The translations under genes and the position numbers were made by a program. DNA of 64,000 nt from Actinomycetes bacterium (GTDB lineage: Bacteria > Actinomycetota > Thermoleophilia > Solirubrobacterales > JACPNS01), in contig JAEYBE010000061.1 of the NCBI GenBank assembly GCA_023404495.1, positions 35,466-99,465 of the forward strand, written 5' to 3'. A model generated the notes under the pieces. That model saw only the letters and a program-made list of their open reading frames with translations, did no database searches and was not told the DNA's origin. This document shows, piece by piece, positions 8,210 through 16,813 of this stretch; within the stretch, counting starts at the first letter, position 1; every line of letters starts with the position of its first letter.

Positions 8210-9811
8210 GTGAGCACCGTCGAATTCAACGCCGCAGCCACCGGGTCTCCCTGGGCGCCTCTGCGAAACCGCATGTTCCGGATCCTCTGGGCCGCCCAGA
8301 TGGGATCGAACATCGGCGTCTGGATGCAGGTGGTCGGCGCCCAGTGGTTTCTCGTAGAGACCGCACACAGCTCCGCTCTGGTCGCCTGGGTGCAGACGGC
8401 GACGCTGATCCCGGTGCTCTTCTTGGCACTGCCGGCGGGAGCGCTCGCCGACTCGTACAACCGGCGATCGATCCTGCTCGGCTCGACGATCACATCCACC
8501 GTCCTTGCCGCCGTGCTGGCCGTGCTGGCATACACCGAGCAGCTCGGCTCTTGGTCGCTGCTGGCGATGCTCTTTCTGCTTGGAGCGGCAAACGCATTCA
8601 CGCTTCCGGCCTGGCAGGCGATCCAGCCCGAGTTGGTCCCGCGCAACGAGCTGCCCGCGGCTTCGTCACTGAACGGAGTGACCGTGAACGTGGCGCGCGC
8701 TGTCGGACCTGCGCTCGCCGGATTCCTTGTCGCCGCCAGTGGTCCGGCGCTGGTTTTTGCCCTCAACGCCGCGTCCTTCACGCTCGTGATCGCCGCGCTG
8801 CTTGCGTGGAAGCGCCCGCCGCAGAAACAGCTGCTGCGCGAGCGCATGCTCCCGGCACTGGGGGCGGGTGTCCGCTACACGCGCTTCGGTCGGATCGTGC
8901 GGAGAATCCTCTTGCGCGTTGCGCTGTTCGCGATCCCGGGATCGGCGCTCTGGGCGCTGCTGCCGAGTGTCGCCGCCGATCGGCTGGGGCTCGGCTCATC
9001 GGGCTATGGAATCTTGCTGGCTGCGCTCGGCGTCGGCGCATTGCTTGCGGTCGGCGTCCTGCCGAAGATTCGTGCACGGGTATCGGACAACGTGGTGCTT
9101 GCCGCCAGCTCGGTGGCATTTGCAGCCGCGACTGTCGGCGCTGCGGAGCTTCCGGTCGGCGGCGTCGTCGCGTTGTTGCTCGTCGGCGGGTTTGCCTGGC
9201 TCTCGTCGCTGGCGATGCTCAACGCGCTCATGCAGCTGAGCCTCGCGCAGTGGGTGCGAGGGCGGGGGCTTGCGATCTACTCGCTCGTCTTTCTGGGCGC
9301 GCAGGGCGCGGGCGCGTTTGTCTGGGGACTTGCGTCGAGCTGGCTCGGCCCGGAGGCGTCGCTTCTGATCGCTGCCGCGATGCTGCTGCTGACCGCGCTG
9401 AGCGTGATCTGGTGGGGACTCCAACCCAAGACCGCGAAGCTCGACTTCAGCATGGTGACGATGGAGTACGGCGATCCGGACCGCGTGTTTGAGCCGGCGC
9501 AGGCGAATCTGCCGGTCCACATCGCGGTTCAGTATCTCGTGCCGGAGCCCAATGAGAACGACTTCGTTGAGGCGATGGGCCGTGTGGAACGGGCGCGCAG
9601 GCGCACCGGCGCCTACGAATGGCACCTCAACCGCCGGGCCGGAAGTGAGAAGGCGGACACCTTCGTCGAAGAGTTCTCGGTCGCTTCATGGGAGGAGTAC
9701 AAAGCGCAGGTCACCGCCCGCTGGACGGCGGCCGACAGCGGCGTACTGGCCGAGGCACTTGATTTGATCGAGGGCGAGCCGCTCGTGCGGCACTACTACC
9801 GAGTGATCTGA
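8210..9811 (+). CDS. MFS exporter of the MFS_3/EntS-like type with C-terminal extension
   Basis: 533 residues starting at GTG. Ten to twelve hydrophobic segments span residues ~20-410. The family loop ADSYNRRSILLGS (after TM2) and PAWQAIQPELVPRNELPAASSLNG are typical of the enterobactin-exporter-like MFS_3 proteins. The last ~100 residues are soluble (from HIAVQYLVPEPNE), including ARRRTGAYEWHLNRR; similar extensions occur in this family and resemble small alpha-beta barrels. The substrate is unknown. Its stop overlaps the start of the next small gene. Confidence 0.82.
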   Translation: MSTVEFNAAATGSPWAPLRNRMFRILWAAQMGSNIGVWMQVVGAQWFLVETAHSSALVAWVQTATLIPVLFLALPAGALADSYNRRSILLGSTITSTVLAAVLAVLAYTEQLGSWSLLAMLFLLGAANAFTLPAWQAIQPELVPRNELPAASSLNGVTVNVARAVGPALAGFLVAASGPALVFALNAASFTLVIAALLAWKRPPQKQLLRERMLPALGAGVRYTRFGRIVRRILLRVALFAIPGSALWALLPSVAADRLGLGSSGYGILLAALGVGALLAVGVLPKIRARVSDNVVLAASSVAFAAATVGAAELPVGGVVALLLVGGFAWLSSLAMLNALMQLSLAQWVRGRGLAIYSLVFLGAQGAGAFVWGLASSWLGPEASLLIAAAMLLLTALSVIWWGLQPKTAKLDFSMVTMEYGDPDRVFEPAQANLPVHIAVQYLVPEPNENDFVEAMGRVERARRRTGAYEWHLNRRAGSEKADTFVEEFSVASWEEYKAQVTARWTAADSGVLAEALDLIEGEPLVRHYYRVI

Positions 9812-10002
9812 TGCCGCAGCAAGACGAAGGACCGAAGTCCAACCTCAAGCCCTGGGTGGCGCCGCTCGCCGTGGGCTCTGTCGCGGTGATAGTCCTCGGG
9901 CTGCTAGCGGCGTACGCCAATCTGACGGTCGGCGCGCTGATCGCGCTGGTCGGCCTGCTCGGCGTTCTGGTGGTCGCATACCAAGCCGCGCGCGCCGACT
10001 GA
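9811..10002 (+). CDS. Small two-helix membrane protein
   Basis: 63 residues. A charged N-terminus (MPQQDEGPKS) is followed by two hydrophobic segments, PWVAPLAVGSVAVIVLGLL and VGALIALVGLLGVLVVAYQ. The family is not recognised. The ATG overlaps the MFS gene stop, so it is probably co-translated with the exporter and may be an accessory subunit; that role is only an inference. Confidence 0.65.
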   Translation: MPQQDEGPKSNLKPWVAPLAVGSVAVIVLGLLAAYANLTVGALIALVGLLGVLVVAYQAARAD

Positions 10003-10055
10003 GCGCCAGAGATCTCTGGCCCAAAAGGCCAGAGGTGGTTGATTCTGTTACTCGT

Positions 10056-10084
10056 TTGTTGCAGGGTGGCCCGGCACCTAGAAT
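10056..10084 (+). promoter_or_regulatory. Promoter for hisIE-trp, leaderless type
   Basis: -35 TTGTTG (10056-10061), a spacer of exactly 17 bp, and -10 TAGAAT (10079-10084). The hexamer ends 7 nt before the ATG at 10092, so transcription would begin at or near the start codon. No leader peptide or attenuator fits in such a transcript. Confidence 0.6.
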
Positions 10085-10091
10085 CACGCAG

Positions 10092-10697
10092 ATGGCCGAG
10101 CTCAAGTTTGACTCCGACGGGCTGATCGCCTGCATCGTTCAGGACGCCGATTCCGGCGCCGTGCTGACGCTCGCCTACATGAACGAGGAGTCGCTGGAAA
10201 AGACCAAAGAAACCGGGGAGACCTGGTTCTACAGCCGCTCGCGCGGCGAGCTCTGGCACAAGGGAGAGACCTCCGGCAACATCCAGAAGGTGCGCGAACT
10301 GCGTTACGACTGCGACGGCGACGCGATCCTCGCGCTCGTCGACCCGGCGGGTCCGGCCTGCCACACGGGCGAGACAACGTGCTTCTATCGCGGGATCGAG
10401 GGCGAGCCCCAGCTCCAGCGCTTCGAGGCGCCGGGCGAGCTCAAGACAACCCTCACGGCGCGCAGCGCCGAGATGCCCGAGGGGTCATACACGACCCAGC
10501 TGCTCTCAGATCCACCGTTCATCGCCGAAAAGGTGCTCGAAGAAGCGGAAGAGGTCACTCGTGCCGCGCGCGAGGAGACCGATGACCGAGTTGCCAACGA
10601 GGCCGCAGATGTGCTCTACCACCTGGCCGTGCTGATGACCCAGCGCGGCCTCTCACTGCAGGACGCGTTCGAGATCCTCAACGAGCGCGCACGCTGA
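10092..10697 (+). CDS. hisIE: Phosphoribosyl-AMP cyclohydrolase / phosphoribosyl-ATP pyrophosphatase (HisI-HisE)
   Basis: 201 residues with two domains. HisI (about 1-105) has LKFDSDGLIACIVQD, the substrate region RSRGELWHKGETSGN, and the zinc cysteines of CDGDAI and CHTGETTCFY. HisE (about 112-201) ends with EEVTRAAREETDDRVANEAADVLYHLAVLM. It carries out steps 2 and 3 of histidine synthesis. A GTG at 10035 would add 19 residues not typical of the family; the ATG at 10092 fits both the family start and the -10 spacing. It overlaps trpE, linking histidine and tryptophan genes. Confidence 0.92.
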   Translation: MAELKFDSDGLIACIVQDADSGAVLTLAYMNEESLEKTKETGETWFYSRSRGELWHKGETSGNIQKVRELRYDCDGDAILALVDPAGPACHTGETTCFYRGIEGEPQLQRFEAPGELKTTLTARSAEMPEGSYTTQLLSDPPFIAEKVLEEAEEVTRAAREETDDRVANEAADVLYHLAVLMTQRGLSLQDAFEILNERAR

Positions 10698-12178
10698 TGG
10701 CCCAGCCGAGCCTCGAGAAGGTACGCGCGCTGGCCGCGTCGGGCGCCACCGTGATCCCGCTGATCGAATCCTTCATCGAGGACGTCGAGACGCCGGTCTC
10801 GGCGTTTCTCAAATTGCGCGGCGACGGACCGGCGTTCCTGCTCGAGTCCGCAGAGCAAGGAAACCGTTTTGGCCGCTGGTCGTTCATCGGCCTGCGGCCG
10901 CGCGCGCTGATCACGCTGAAGGACGGTCAGATGAAGATCGACGGGACCGCTGTCGACTTCGATGACCCGTACCGCGCAGTCGCGGCCGATCTGGCGAAGT
11001 ACGTCCCCGCCGACTTGCCCGAACTGGAGCTGCCGCCCTTCACCGGGGGCGCCCTGGGATTGTTCGGCTACGACCTCGTGCGCTACGTCGAGCCGGTGCT
11101 CGGCGAGCCCAACCCAGACCCCGTCGGATTGCCCGACCTCGCGCTCACAATCACGGGCGCGCTGGTCGCTTTCGACCACTTCAAGCACCGCCTGACGCTG
11201 ATCGCAAACATCTTTCTCGACGACGGCGAGGCGATCGAGGACGCCTACGCCCGAGCCGAACAGACCCTCGCCGAGATCCGCGACCGCCTGCGCGGCCCGG
11301 TCCCGCAGCCCGAGCGCAGCGGCACCATCGAAATGCCAGATTTCAGCTCAAACATCGGCGACGACGGGTACGCGGCGGCCGTTGAGAGCGTGCGCGAGTA
11401 CGTCCGCGCCGGCGACGCCTACCAGGTGGTTCCCAGCCAGCGTTGGAGTGGCGAGTGTCCGGTCGATCCGTTCAGCATCTACCGCGGGATCCGCGCGATC
11501 AATCCCTCGCCCTACATGTACTTCCTCGAGTTCGAGGACTTCCACATCGCCGGCGCGTCGCCGGAGCCGCTCGTGAAGGTGACCGGCCGCAAGGCCGAGT
11601 ACCGCCCGATCGCCGGTACGCGACCACGCGCCGAGGACCCCGCAGCCGACGCCGAGCTCGCAAAGGATCTGCTCGCCGACGAGAAGGAGATCGCCGAGCA
11701 CGTGATGCTCGTTGACCTCGGACGCAACGATCTCGGACAGGTCTGCGAATTCGGTTCGGTCAAGGTCGAAGACCTGATGCGGGTCGAGACGTTCAGCCAC
11801 GTGCTGCACATCGTCAGCCAGATCGGCGGCACGCTGCGTGAAGGCGAGTCGGCGATCGAGCTGCTCAGGAGCTGCCTGCCGGCGGGGACGCTCTCCGGTG
11901 CGCCGAAGGTTCGCGCGATGGAGATCATCGATGAGCTCGAACCGCACAAGCGCGGCGCCTACGGCGGGGCTGTCGGGTACATCGATTTCGGCGGCAACCT
12001 GGACACCTGCATTGTGATCCGCACGGTCGTGATCAAGGACGGCGTGGCGCACGTCCAGGCCGGCGGCGGTATCGTCGCCGACTCCGATGCGGCGACCGAA
12101 GTCGCCGAGACCCACGCCAAGTCACGGGCGGTCTTCAACGCGATCGAGCTGGCGGCCGCCCAGGAGGAGTGGGAATGA
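10697..12178 (+). CDS. trpE: Anthranilate synthase component I
   Basis: 493 residues, full length. The N-terminal LLES motif (in PAFLLESAEQGN) is part of the tryptophan feedback site. The chorismate-binding domain shows PSPYMYFLEF, GASPEPLVKV, PIAGTRPR, AEHVMLVDLGRNDLG and LPAGTLSGAPKVRAMEII. With TrpG it converts chorismate and glutamine to anthranilate. The start overlaps the hisIE stop and the end overlaps trpG. Confidence 0.95.
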   Translation: MAQPSLEKVRALAASGATVIPLIESFIEDVETPVSAFLKLRGDGPAFLLESAEQGNRFGRWSFIGLRPRALITLKDGQMKIDGTAVDFDDPYRAVAADLAKYVPADLPELELPPFTGGALGLFGYDLVRYVEPVLGEPNPDPVGLPDLALTITGALVAFDHFKHRLTLIANIFLDDGEAIEDAYARAEQTLAEIRDRLRGPVPQPERSGTIEMPDFSSNIGDDGYAAAVESVREYVRAGDAYQVVPSQRWSGECPVDPFSIYRGIRAINPSPYMYFLEFEDFHIAGASPEPLVKVTGRKAEYRPIAGTRPRAEDPAADAELAKDLLADEKEIAEHVMLVDLGRNDLGQVCEFGSVKVEDLMRVETFSHVLHIVSQIGGTLREGESAIELLRSCLPAGTLSGAPKVRAMEIIDELEPHKRGAYGGAVGYIDFGGNLDTCIVIRTVVIKDGVAHVQAGGGIVADSDAATEVAETHAKSRAVFNAIELAAAQEEWE

Positions 12179-12747
12179 AGGTTCTGATCGTCGACAACTA
12201 CGACTCCTTCACGTACAACCTCGTCCAATATCTGGGGGAGTTGGGCGCCGAAGTCGAGGTCGTGCGAAACGATGCCGAGACAGTCGAGGAACTGCGCGCG
12301 CGCAAGCCCGATCGCGTCGTCGTCTCGCCGGGGCCCTGCACTCCCAACGAGGCCGGCGTATCGCTCGAAGCGATCAAGGTGTTTGCCGAGGCCGGCACGC
12401 CGGTGCTGGGCGTCTGCCTCGGGCACCAAGCGCTCGGACAAGTTTTCGGCGGCCGGGTTGTGCGCGGAGCCCCGACGCACGGCAAGACCGCGCTCGTAGA
12501 CCACGACGGCGGGACGATCTATGAGGGCGTCGAGTCGCCGATCGAAGTCGCGCGCTACCACTCGCTCGTCGTCGAACGCGAGAGCCTGCCCGATGTGCTC
12601 GAAGTCAGCGCGACTACGCGGGCGCCGGAGGGCGAGATCATCATGGGCCTACGCCACCGGGACCTGCCGGCCGAAGGCGTGCAGTTTCACCCGGAGTCGA
12701 TCCTCACCGGCAGCGGTCTGTCACTGCTGGCAAACTTCCTCAAATGA
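12175..12747 (+). CDS. trpG: Anthranilate synthase component II (glutamine amidotransferase)
   Basis: 190 residues. Class I glutamine amidotransferase: LIVDNYDSFTYNLVQYL at the start, the oxyanion region SPGPCTPNEAG, nucleophile Cys in GVCLGHQALGQ, and the His/Glu pair in VQFHPESI. The ATG at 12175 forms an ATGA overlap with the trpE stop; a GTG two codons upstream is less likely. The same subunit may also serve aminodeoxychorismate synthase, since TrpG and PabA cannot be told apart by sequence. Confidence 0.94.
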   Translation: MKVLIVDNYDSFTYNLVQYLGELGAEVEVVRNDAETVEELRARKPDRVVVSPGPCTPNEAGVSLEAIKVFAEAGTPVLGVCLGHQALGQVFGGRVVRGAPTHGKTALVDHDGGTIYEGVESPIEVARYHSLVVERESLPDVLEVSATTRAPEGEIIMGLRHRDLPAEGVQFHPESILTGSGLSLLANFLK

Positions 12748-13802
12748 CCGACCAGCCGCTCGTCCCGAACCCCACGCTCACCGACGCGATCGACCGCGCG
12801 GCTTCCGGCGAGGACCTGACGACGCAGACCACGGCGGCGGTGCTCGACGAGATCATGTCGGGCAATGTCGGCGAGGCGCAGACAGCCGCTTTCCTGATCG
12901 CGCTGCGCTCTAAGGGCGAGACGGCCGCTGAACTCGCCGGGCTCGCGCGATCGATGCGCAGCCATGCCTTGCCCGTGAACACCGGCCGTGACGATCTCGT
13001 CGACACCGCAGGCACCGGCGGCGGCACCCCAACCTTCAACGTCTCGACCACCGCCGCATTCGTCGCCTGCGGCGCCGGCTGCGCGATCGCCAAGCACGGC
13101 AACCGTTCAGCCACCAGCAAGAGCGGCAGCGCCGATCTGCTCGAGGCGCTCGGTGCGGCGATCGAACTCGACCCGGAGTCCGTCGCGGCGCTGATCGACG
13201 AGATCGGCTTCGGCTTCATGTTCGCGCCCAAGTACCACGCCGCGACCCGCTACGTGGTGCCGGTGCGCAAGGCGCTGGCCGTTCGGACAGCATTCAACTT
13301 TCTCGGCCCGCTCACCAACCCGGCCGGCGCGAGCCACCAGCTGATCGGGGTCTCCGATCCGAACTTCCAGGACGTGCTGGCGCAGGCGCTCGCCGAGCTC
13401 GGCACCGAGCACTCGATGGTCGTGCACGGGATGGACCGCTTGGATGAGCTCTCGGCCACCCACGCCACGCGCGTGACCGAGATTCGCGGCAGCGAGATCG
13501 TCTCGCACGAGGTGACGCCGGAGGACCTCGGGCTTGAAACGGTCGAGCCCGGTCGCTTTTCCGCCGGCACGCCGCAGGAGAATGCGGCGACCACGCGCGC
13601 GATCCTGACCGGCGCCGACGGCCCGGACCGCACGCTGGCGGTGATCAACGCGGCTGCAGCGATCTACGTCGGCGGCAAGGCCGAATCTCTGGCCGAGGGC
13701 GTGCAACTGGCCACGCAATCGATTGACAACGGTGCCGCGCATGACAAACTTGAACAGTTCGTCGAGCGGTCGCAGATACTGGCGGGGCAGGGGAACCCTT
13801 AA
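12744..13802 (+). CDS. trpD: Anthranilate phosphoribosyltransferase
   Basis: 352 residues. The PRPP-binding loop DTAGTGGGTPTFNVST and KHGNRSATSKSGSADLLEALG are diagnostic, as are FAPKYHAA and RTAFNFLGPLTNPA. It transfers phosphoribose to anthranilate. The ATG overlaps the trpG stop by 4 bp. Confidence 0.96.
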   Translation: MTDQPLVPNPTLTDAIDRAASGEDLTTQTTAAVLDEIMSGNVGEAQTAAFLIALRSKGETAAELAGLARSMRSHALPVNTGRDDLVDTAGTGGGTPTFNVSTTAAFVACGAGCAIAKHGNRSATSKSGSADLLEALGAAIELDPESVAALIDEIGFGFMFAPKYHAATRYVVPVRKALAVRTAFNFLGPLTNPAGASHQLIGVSDPNFQDVLAQALAELGTEHSMVVHGMDRLDELSATHATRVTEIRGSEIVSHEVTPEDLGLETVEPGRFSAGTPQENAATTRAILTGADGPDRTLAVINAAAAIYVGGKAESLAEGVQLATQSIDNGAAHDKLEQFVERSQILAGQGNP

Positions 13803-13808
13803 ACGCAC

Positions 13809-14600
13809 TTGGGCAGCAGAATCGAAAATCTGATTTCGGCCACTCGCGACGAGGTCGAGACTCGCAAGAACACGGTGCCGGTAGCCGAACTCGAGAAGCT
13901 GATCGCTGCCTCGAGCCGCGAGGGCAAGCCGTTCAACGAGGCGCTCGTGCGCCCCGGCCTCTCGGTGATCGCCGAGCACAAGCGGCGCTCGCCGAGCGCC
14001 GGCGAGATCCGCGCCGGCAGCACGGTCACCGAGATTGTTCAGGCCTACGAGCGGGGCGGCGCCGCCGCGCTCTCCGTCCTGACGGATCCATTCCACTTCG
14101 GAGGCTCACTCGAGGATCTCGACGAGGCCCGCGTGGCCAGCGGACTGCCGATCCTCTCGAAGAACTTCCACATCGACCCGTATCAGCTCTACGAATCGGC
14201 CGCGCACGGCGCCGACGCGATTCTGATCGTCGTTGCCTCGGTCAGCGAGCGCCGGCTTCGCCAGCTCTACGAGGAAGCGCGGGCACTCGATCTCGACGCG
14301 CTGGTCGAAGTGCACAACGAGCAGGAGCTCGAGCAGGCGCTTGAGATTGAGGCCGACGTGATCGGCATCAACAACCGCGACCTTGCAACCTTCGAAATCG
14401 ACGTGGAAACGACCTTCGAGCTGATGGCGGACATCCCGACCGGGATCACGATCGTCGCCGAATCCGGAATCTCCAACCTCGGGCAGATCGAACGGCTCGA
14501 AGACGCCGGCGTGGACGCCGTGCTGATCGGCCAGGCGCTGATGAGTTCTCCCGACGTCGAAGAAGCCTGCCGCGCATTCACTCGAATCGACGAAGAGTGA
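13809..14600 (+). CDS. trpC: Indole-3-glycerol-phosphate synthase
   Basis: 263 residues starting at TTG, 6 bp after trpD. TIM-barrel motifs: VIAEHKRRSPSAGEI with the substrate lysine, AALSVLTDPFHFGGS, LPILSKNFHIDPYQ, LVEVHNEQEL, IGINNRDLATFEID and VAESGISN. It closes the indole ring. It is not fused to TrpF, which lies beyond the inserted protease gene. Confidence 0.94.
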   Translation: MGSRIENLISATRDEVETRKNTVPVAELEKLIAASSREGKPFNEALVRPGLSVIAEHKRRSPSAGEIRAGSTVTEIVQAYERGGAAALSVLTDPFHFGGSLEDLDEARVASGLPILSKNFHIDPYQLYESAAHGADAILIVVASVSERRLRQLYEEARALDLDALVEVHNEQELEQALEIEADVIGINNRDLATFEIDVETTFELMADIPTGITIVAESGISNLGQIERLEDAGVDAVLIGQALMSSPDVEEACRAFTRIDEE

Positions 14601-14610
14601 ACAAGTCTCA

Positions 14611-14627
14611 GAATTCTCCGAGAATTC
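14611..14627. promoter_or_regulatory. Perfect 17-bp palindrome upstream of htrA-like gene
   Basis: GAATTCTC-C-GAGAATTC: two 8-bp arms around one base. The single-base centre is too tight for an RNA hairpin with the full stem, so a DNA operator is more plausible. It sits 10 bp after trpC and about 110 bp before the protease start. A -35-like TTGACC follows at 14638-14643, with no good -10 at standard spacing. It does not match the CIRCE or HAIR heat-shock consensus as I know them. Confidence 0.45.
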
Positions 14628-14736
14628 GCGCAAAAAATTGACCTTGGCTTAAGCCCGCTTTGGCGCTGCGGCAACGCTCGCACCGGGCGTCGCGAAACGG
14701 TGTTCAATTGCCGATGCCCCTGCTAAACAGAAGGAC

Positions 14737-15984
14737 ATGGATCAGATGAACGACTTTCACACCACCCCGCAGAACCCAACTGGAAGCTCCGGTGCCGGGC
14801 TGTCCTTGGTCTCCGCTGTGATCGGCGGCGCGATCGTCGCGGCCGTTGTTGCTGTGCTGATCGTCACCGGCGTGATCGGCGGCGAGAAGACCGTCGTGCA
14901 AGGCTCCGGAATGGCCGCTTCGACGGCCAACGCCAGCGGGGACGCGATGACCGTGGGCCAGATCTACAAGTCCACCTCGCCGGGAGTGGTGTCGATCCAA
15001 GCTCAGGTCTCGACCGGGGGCGAGGACGTCTTTGGCGGCGGCCAGCAGGGAACCGCCACGGGCACCGGCTTCGTGATCAGCAAGGACGGATACATCGTCA
15101 CCAACGACCACGTTGTCGACGGCCACCAGGGCAACGTCAAGGTGACGTTCGACGACGACAAGACCGTCACCGGCAAGGTCGTCGGCCAGGATCCATCGAC
15201 CGACGTCGCGATCGTCAAGGTCGATCCCGACGATCATGACCTCAAGCCACTCGAACTCGGCGACTCTGAGAAGGCCGCCGTCGGCGACCCGGTTGTCGCG
15301 ATCGGCAACCCCTTCGGACTCGACCAGTCGGCCACGACCGGCATCATCTCGGCGCTGCGCCGCACGATCACGGCGCCCAACAACTTTTCGATCGACGACG
15401 TCCTGCAGACCGACGCCGCGATCAACCCGGGTAACTCAGGTGGACCGCTGCTCAACGACCGCGGCCAGGTGATCGGCATCAACAGCCAGATTGCGACCGG
15501 CGGCGGAGGTGGCGGTAACGACGGCATCGGCTTCGCTGTGCCGATCAACCGTGTCAAGCAGATCATCCCGCAGCTCGAGAAGGACGGAAAGGTCCAGTAC
15601 CCGTACCTGGGCGTCTCGACTGTGACGCTCTCGAGTGAGGCCGCTGAGCGGCTCAAGCTCGGTAGCGACCACGGAGCAGTCGTCGCCTGCGTCGTCAAGG
15701 ATGGACCCGCCGACAAGGCCGGTCTGACCGCCGGCGGCAGCGACACCGTCACCCTCAACGGCGCGCAGTTCAACCTCGACGCCGACATCATCACGAAAAT
15801 CGACGGTGAGAAGGTCCTGACCAGCACCGATGTCCAGAAGCAAGTGCTCAAGCACAAAGCGGGCGACACGATCGAGCTCGAGGTGAAGCGCGAGGGCGAA
15901 TCCAAGACGATCAAGGTCAAACTCGGAAGCCGCCCCGCAGAGAGCTCCAACAACTGCAACCAGCGCGAGAGCACCCAGCCCTAG
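14737..15984 (+). CDS. HtrA/DegP-like membrane-anchored serine protease with PDZ domain
   Basis: 415 residues. A short cytoplasmic N-terminus precedes one membrane helix (SLVSAVIGGAIVAAVVAVLI, ~23-47). The trypsin-like domain has H125 (TNDHVVDGH), D156 (PSTDVAIVKVD) and S234 (INPGNSGGP). A PDZ domain follows (from YPYLGVSTVTLSSE to about residue 400). Such enzymes degrade misfolded exported proteins. An AGAAGGA run at 14729-14735 is only 1 nt from the first ATG but 10 nt from the in-frame ATG at 14746, which may be the true start. It splits the trp cluster between trpC and trpF. Confidence 0.9.
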   Translation: MDQMNDFHTTPQNPTGSSGAGLSLVSAVIGGAIVAAVVAVLIVTGVIGGEKTVVQGSGMAASTANASGDAMTVGQIYKSTSPGVVSIQAQVSTGGEDVFGGGQQGTATGTGFVISKDGYIVTNDHVVDGHQGNVKVTFDDDKTVTGKVVGQDPSTDVAIVKVDPDDHDLKPLELGDSEKAAVGDPVVAIGNPFGLDQSATTGIISALRRTITAPNNFSIDDVLQTDAAINPGNSGGPLLNDRGQVIGINSQIATGGGGGGNDGIGFAVPINRVKQIIPQLEKDGKVQYPYLGVSTVTLSSEAAERLKLGSDHGAVVACVVKDGPADKAGLTAGGSDTVTLNGAQFNLDADIITKIDGEKVLTSTDVQKQVLKHKAGDTIELEVKREGESKTIKVKLGSRPAESSNNCNQRESTQP

Positions 15985-15998
15985 CGCGACTTGGGAGA

Positions 15999-16039
15999 CC
16001 GTCGTCACGGCCGTGCCAGACTTCAGGCCGTGACGACGG
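15999..16039. promoter_or_regulatory. trpF: 14-bp perfect inverted repeat spanning the trpF start
   Basis: CCGTCGTCACGGCC (15999-16012) and its exact reverse complement (16026-16039) flank a 13-nt spacer that holds a -10-like CAGACT (16017-16022). The GTG start of trpF (16030) lies inside the right arm. In a read-through transcript from htrA this would fold into a very stable hairpin hiding the start; as DNA it could be an operator around the trpF promoter. No T-run follows, so it is not a simple terminator. Confidence 0.6.
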
Positions 16040-16806
16040 ATTCCACACCAGAACCAGAGCGCGCGATCACGCGGGTCAAGATCTGCGGGATCACACGCGA
16101 GGAGGACGCTCGCCTGGCGATTCAGGGCGGTGCTTGGGCAATCGGCATGATCATGTGGCGCGAGAGTCCGCGCTACGTGCCCCCGCAGCGAGCGGCCGAC
16201 ATCGCCGAATCGGCGCGGCGTTCAGCCGAGACTGCCGGTGTGTTTGTCGATCAGCCGCTCGACGAGGTCGTCGCGCTGACCAATGAAATCGGCCTCACGC
16301 TCGTCCAGCTGCACGGGAACGAGGGCCAGCAGTTCTGCAACGCCGTCGCGCAGCGCACCGGCGCGCGCGTGATCAAGGCGTTCCGCGTGCAGGGCCGCGA
16401 CGTTTTGGGCGAAATGGGCAAGTTCTACAACGTCGACTTCCACCTCCTGGACACCTACAAAGCCGGTGTACCTGGTGGCACGGGCGAGACCTTTGAATGG
16501 GATTTCCTGCGCGGACGCCGGCGTGGCAACGTTCCGCTGATCCTCTCCGGAGGTCTGGCACCTGACAACGTCGGCGCGGCCGTCGAGACTGTCGGGCCGT
16601 ACGCGGTAGACGTCTCGTCGGGAGTCGAGCTTGAGCCGGGCATCAAGGACCCTGAGAAGCTCGCGGCATTCTTTGCGGCAGTCGACGCCGCTGTGTCTCC
16701 GCGCCGTGCGCGGCCCGAGGCACCGGTGACCGGCGCGGAAGAGGAAGTGCTGACGCTCAAGTACTACGAACGTCAGCAGGAACAGGCACGCGAGCAGCAG
16801 AAGTGA
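16030..16806 (+). CDS. trpF: Phosphoribosylanthranilate isomerase
   Basis: 258 residues from the GTG at 16030. TrpF motifs: VKICGIT with the catalytic Cys, QLHGNE, LLDTYKAGVPGGTGETFEWD, LSGGLAPDNV and the catalytic Asp in AVDVSSGVE. The family is usually about 200-220 residues; here there is a charged C-terminal extension (from SPRRARPE to the Q/E-rich end). The start lies 7 nt after a CAGACT hexamer, consistent with leaderless initiation. A longer frame from 15991 has no family support. Confidence 0.92.
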   Translation: MTTDSTPEPERAITRVKICGITREEDARLAIQGGAWAIGMIMWRESPRYVPPQRAADIAESARRSAETAGVFVDQPLDEVVALTNEIGLTLVQLHGNEGQQFCNAVAQRTGARVIKAFRVQGRDVLGEMGKFYNVDFHLLDTYKAGVPGGTGETFEWDFLRGRRRGNVPLILSGGLAPDNVGAAVETVGPYAVDVSSGVELEPGIKDPEKLAAFFAAVDAAVSPRRARPEAPVTGAEEEVLTLKYYERQQEQAREQQK

Positions 16807-16813
16807 TCGAGCG

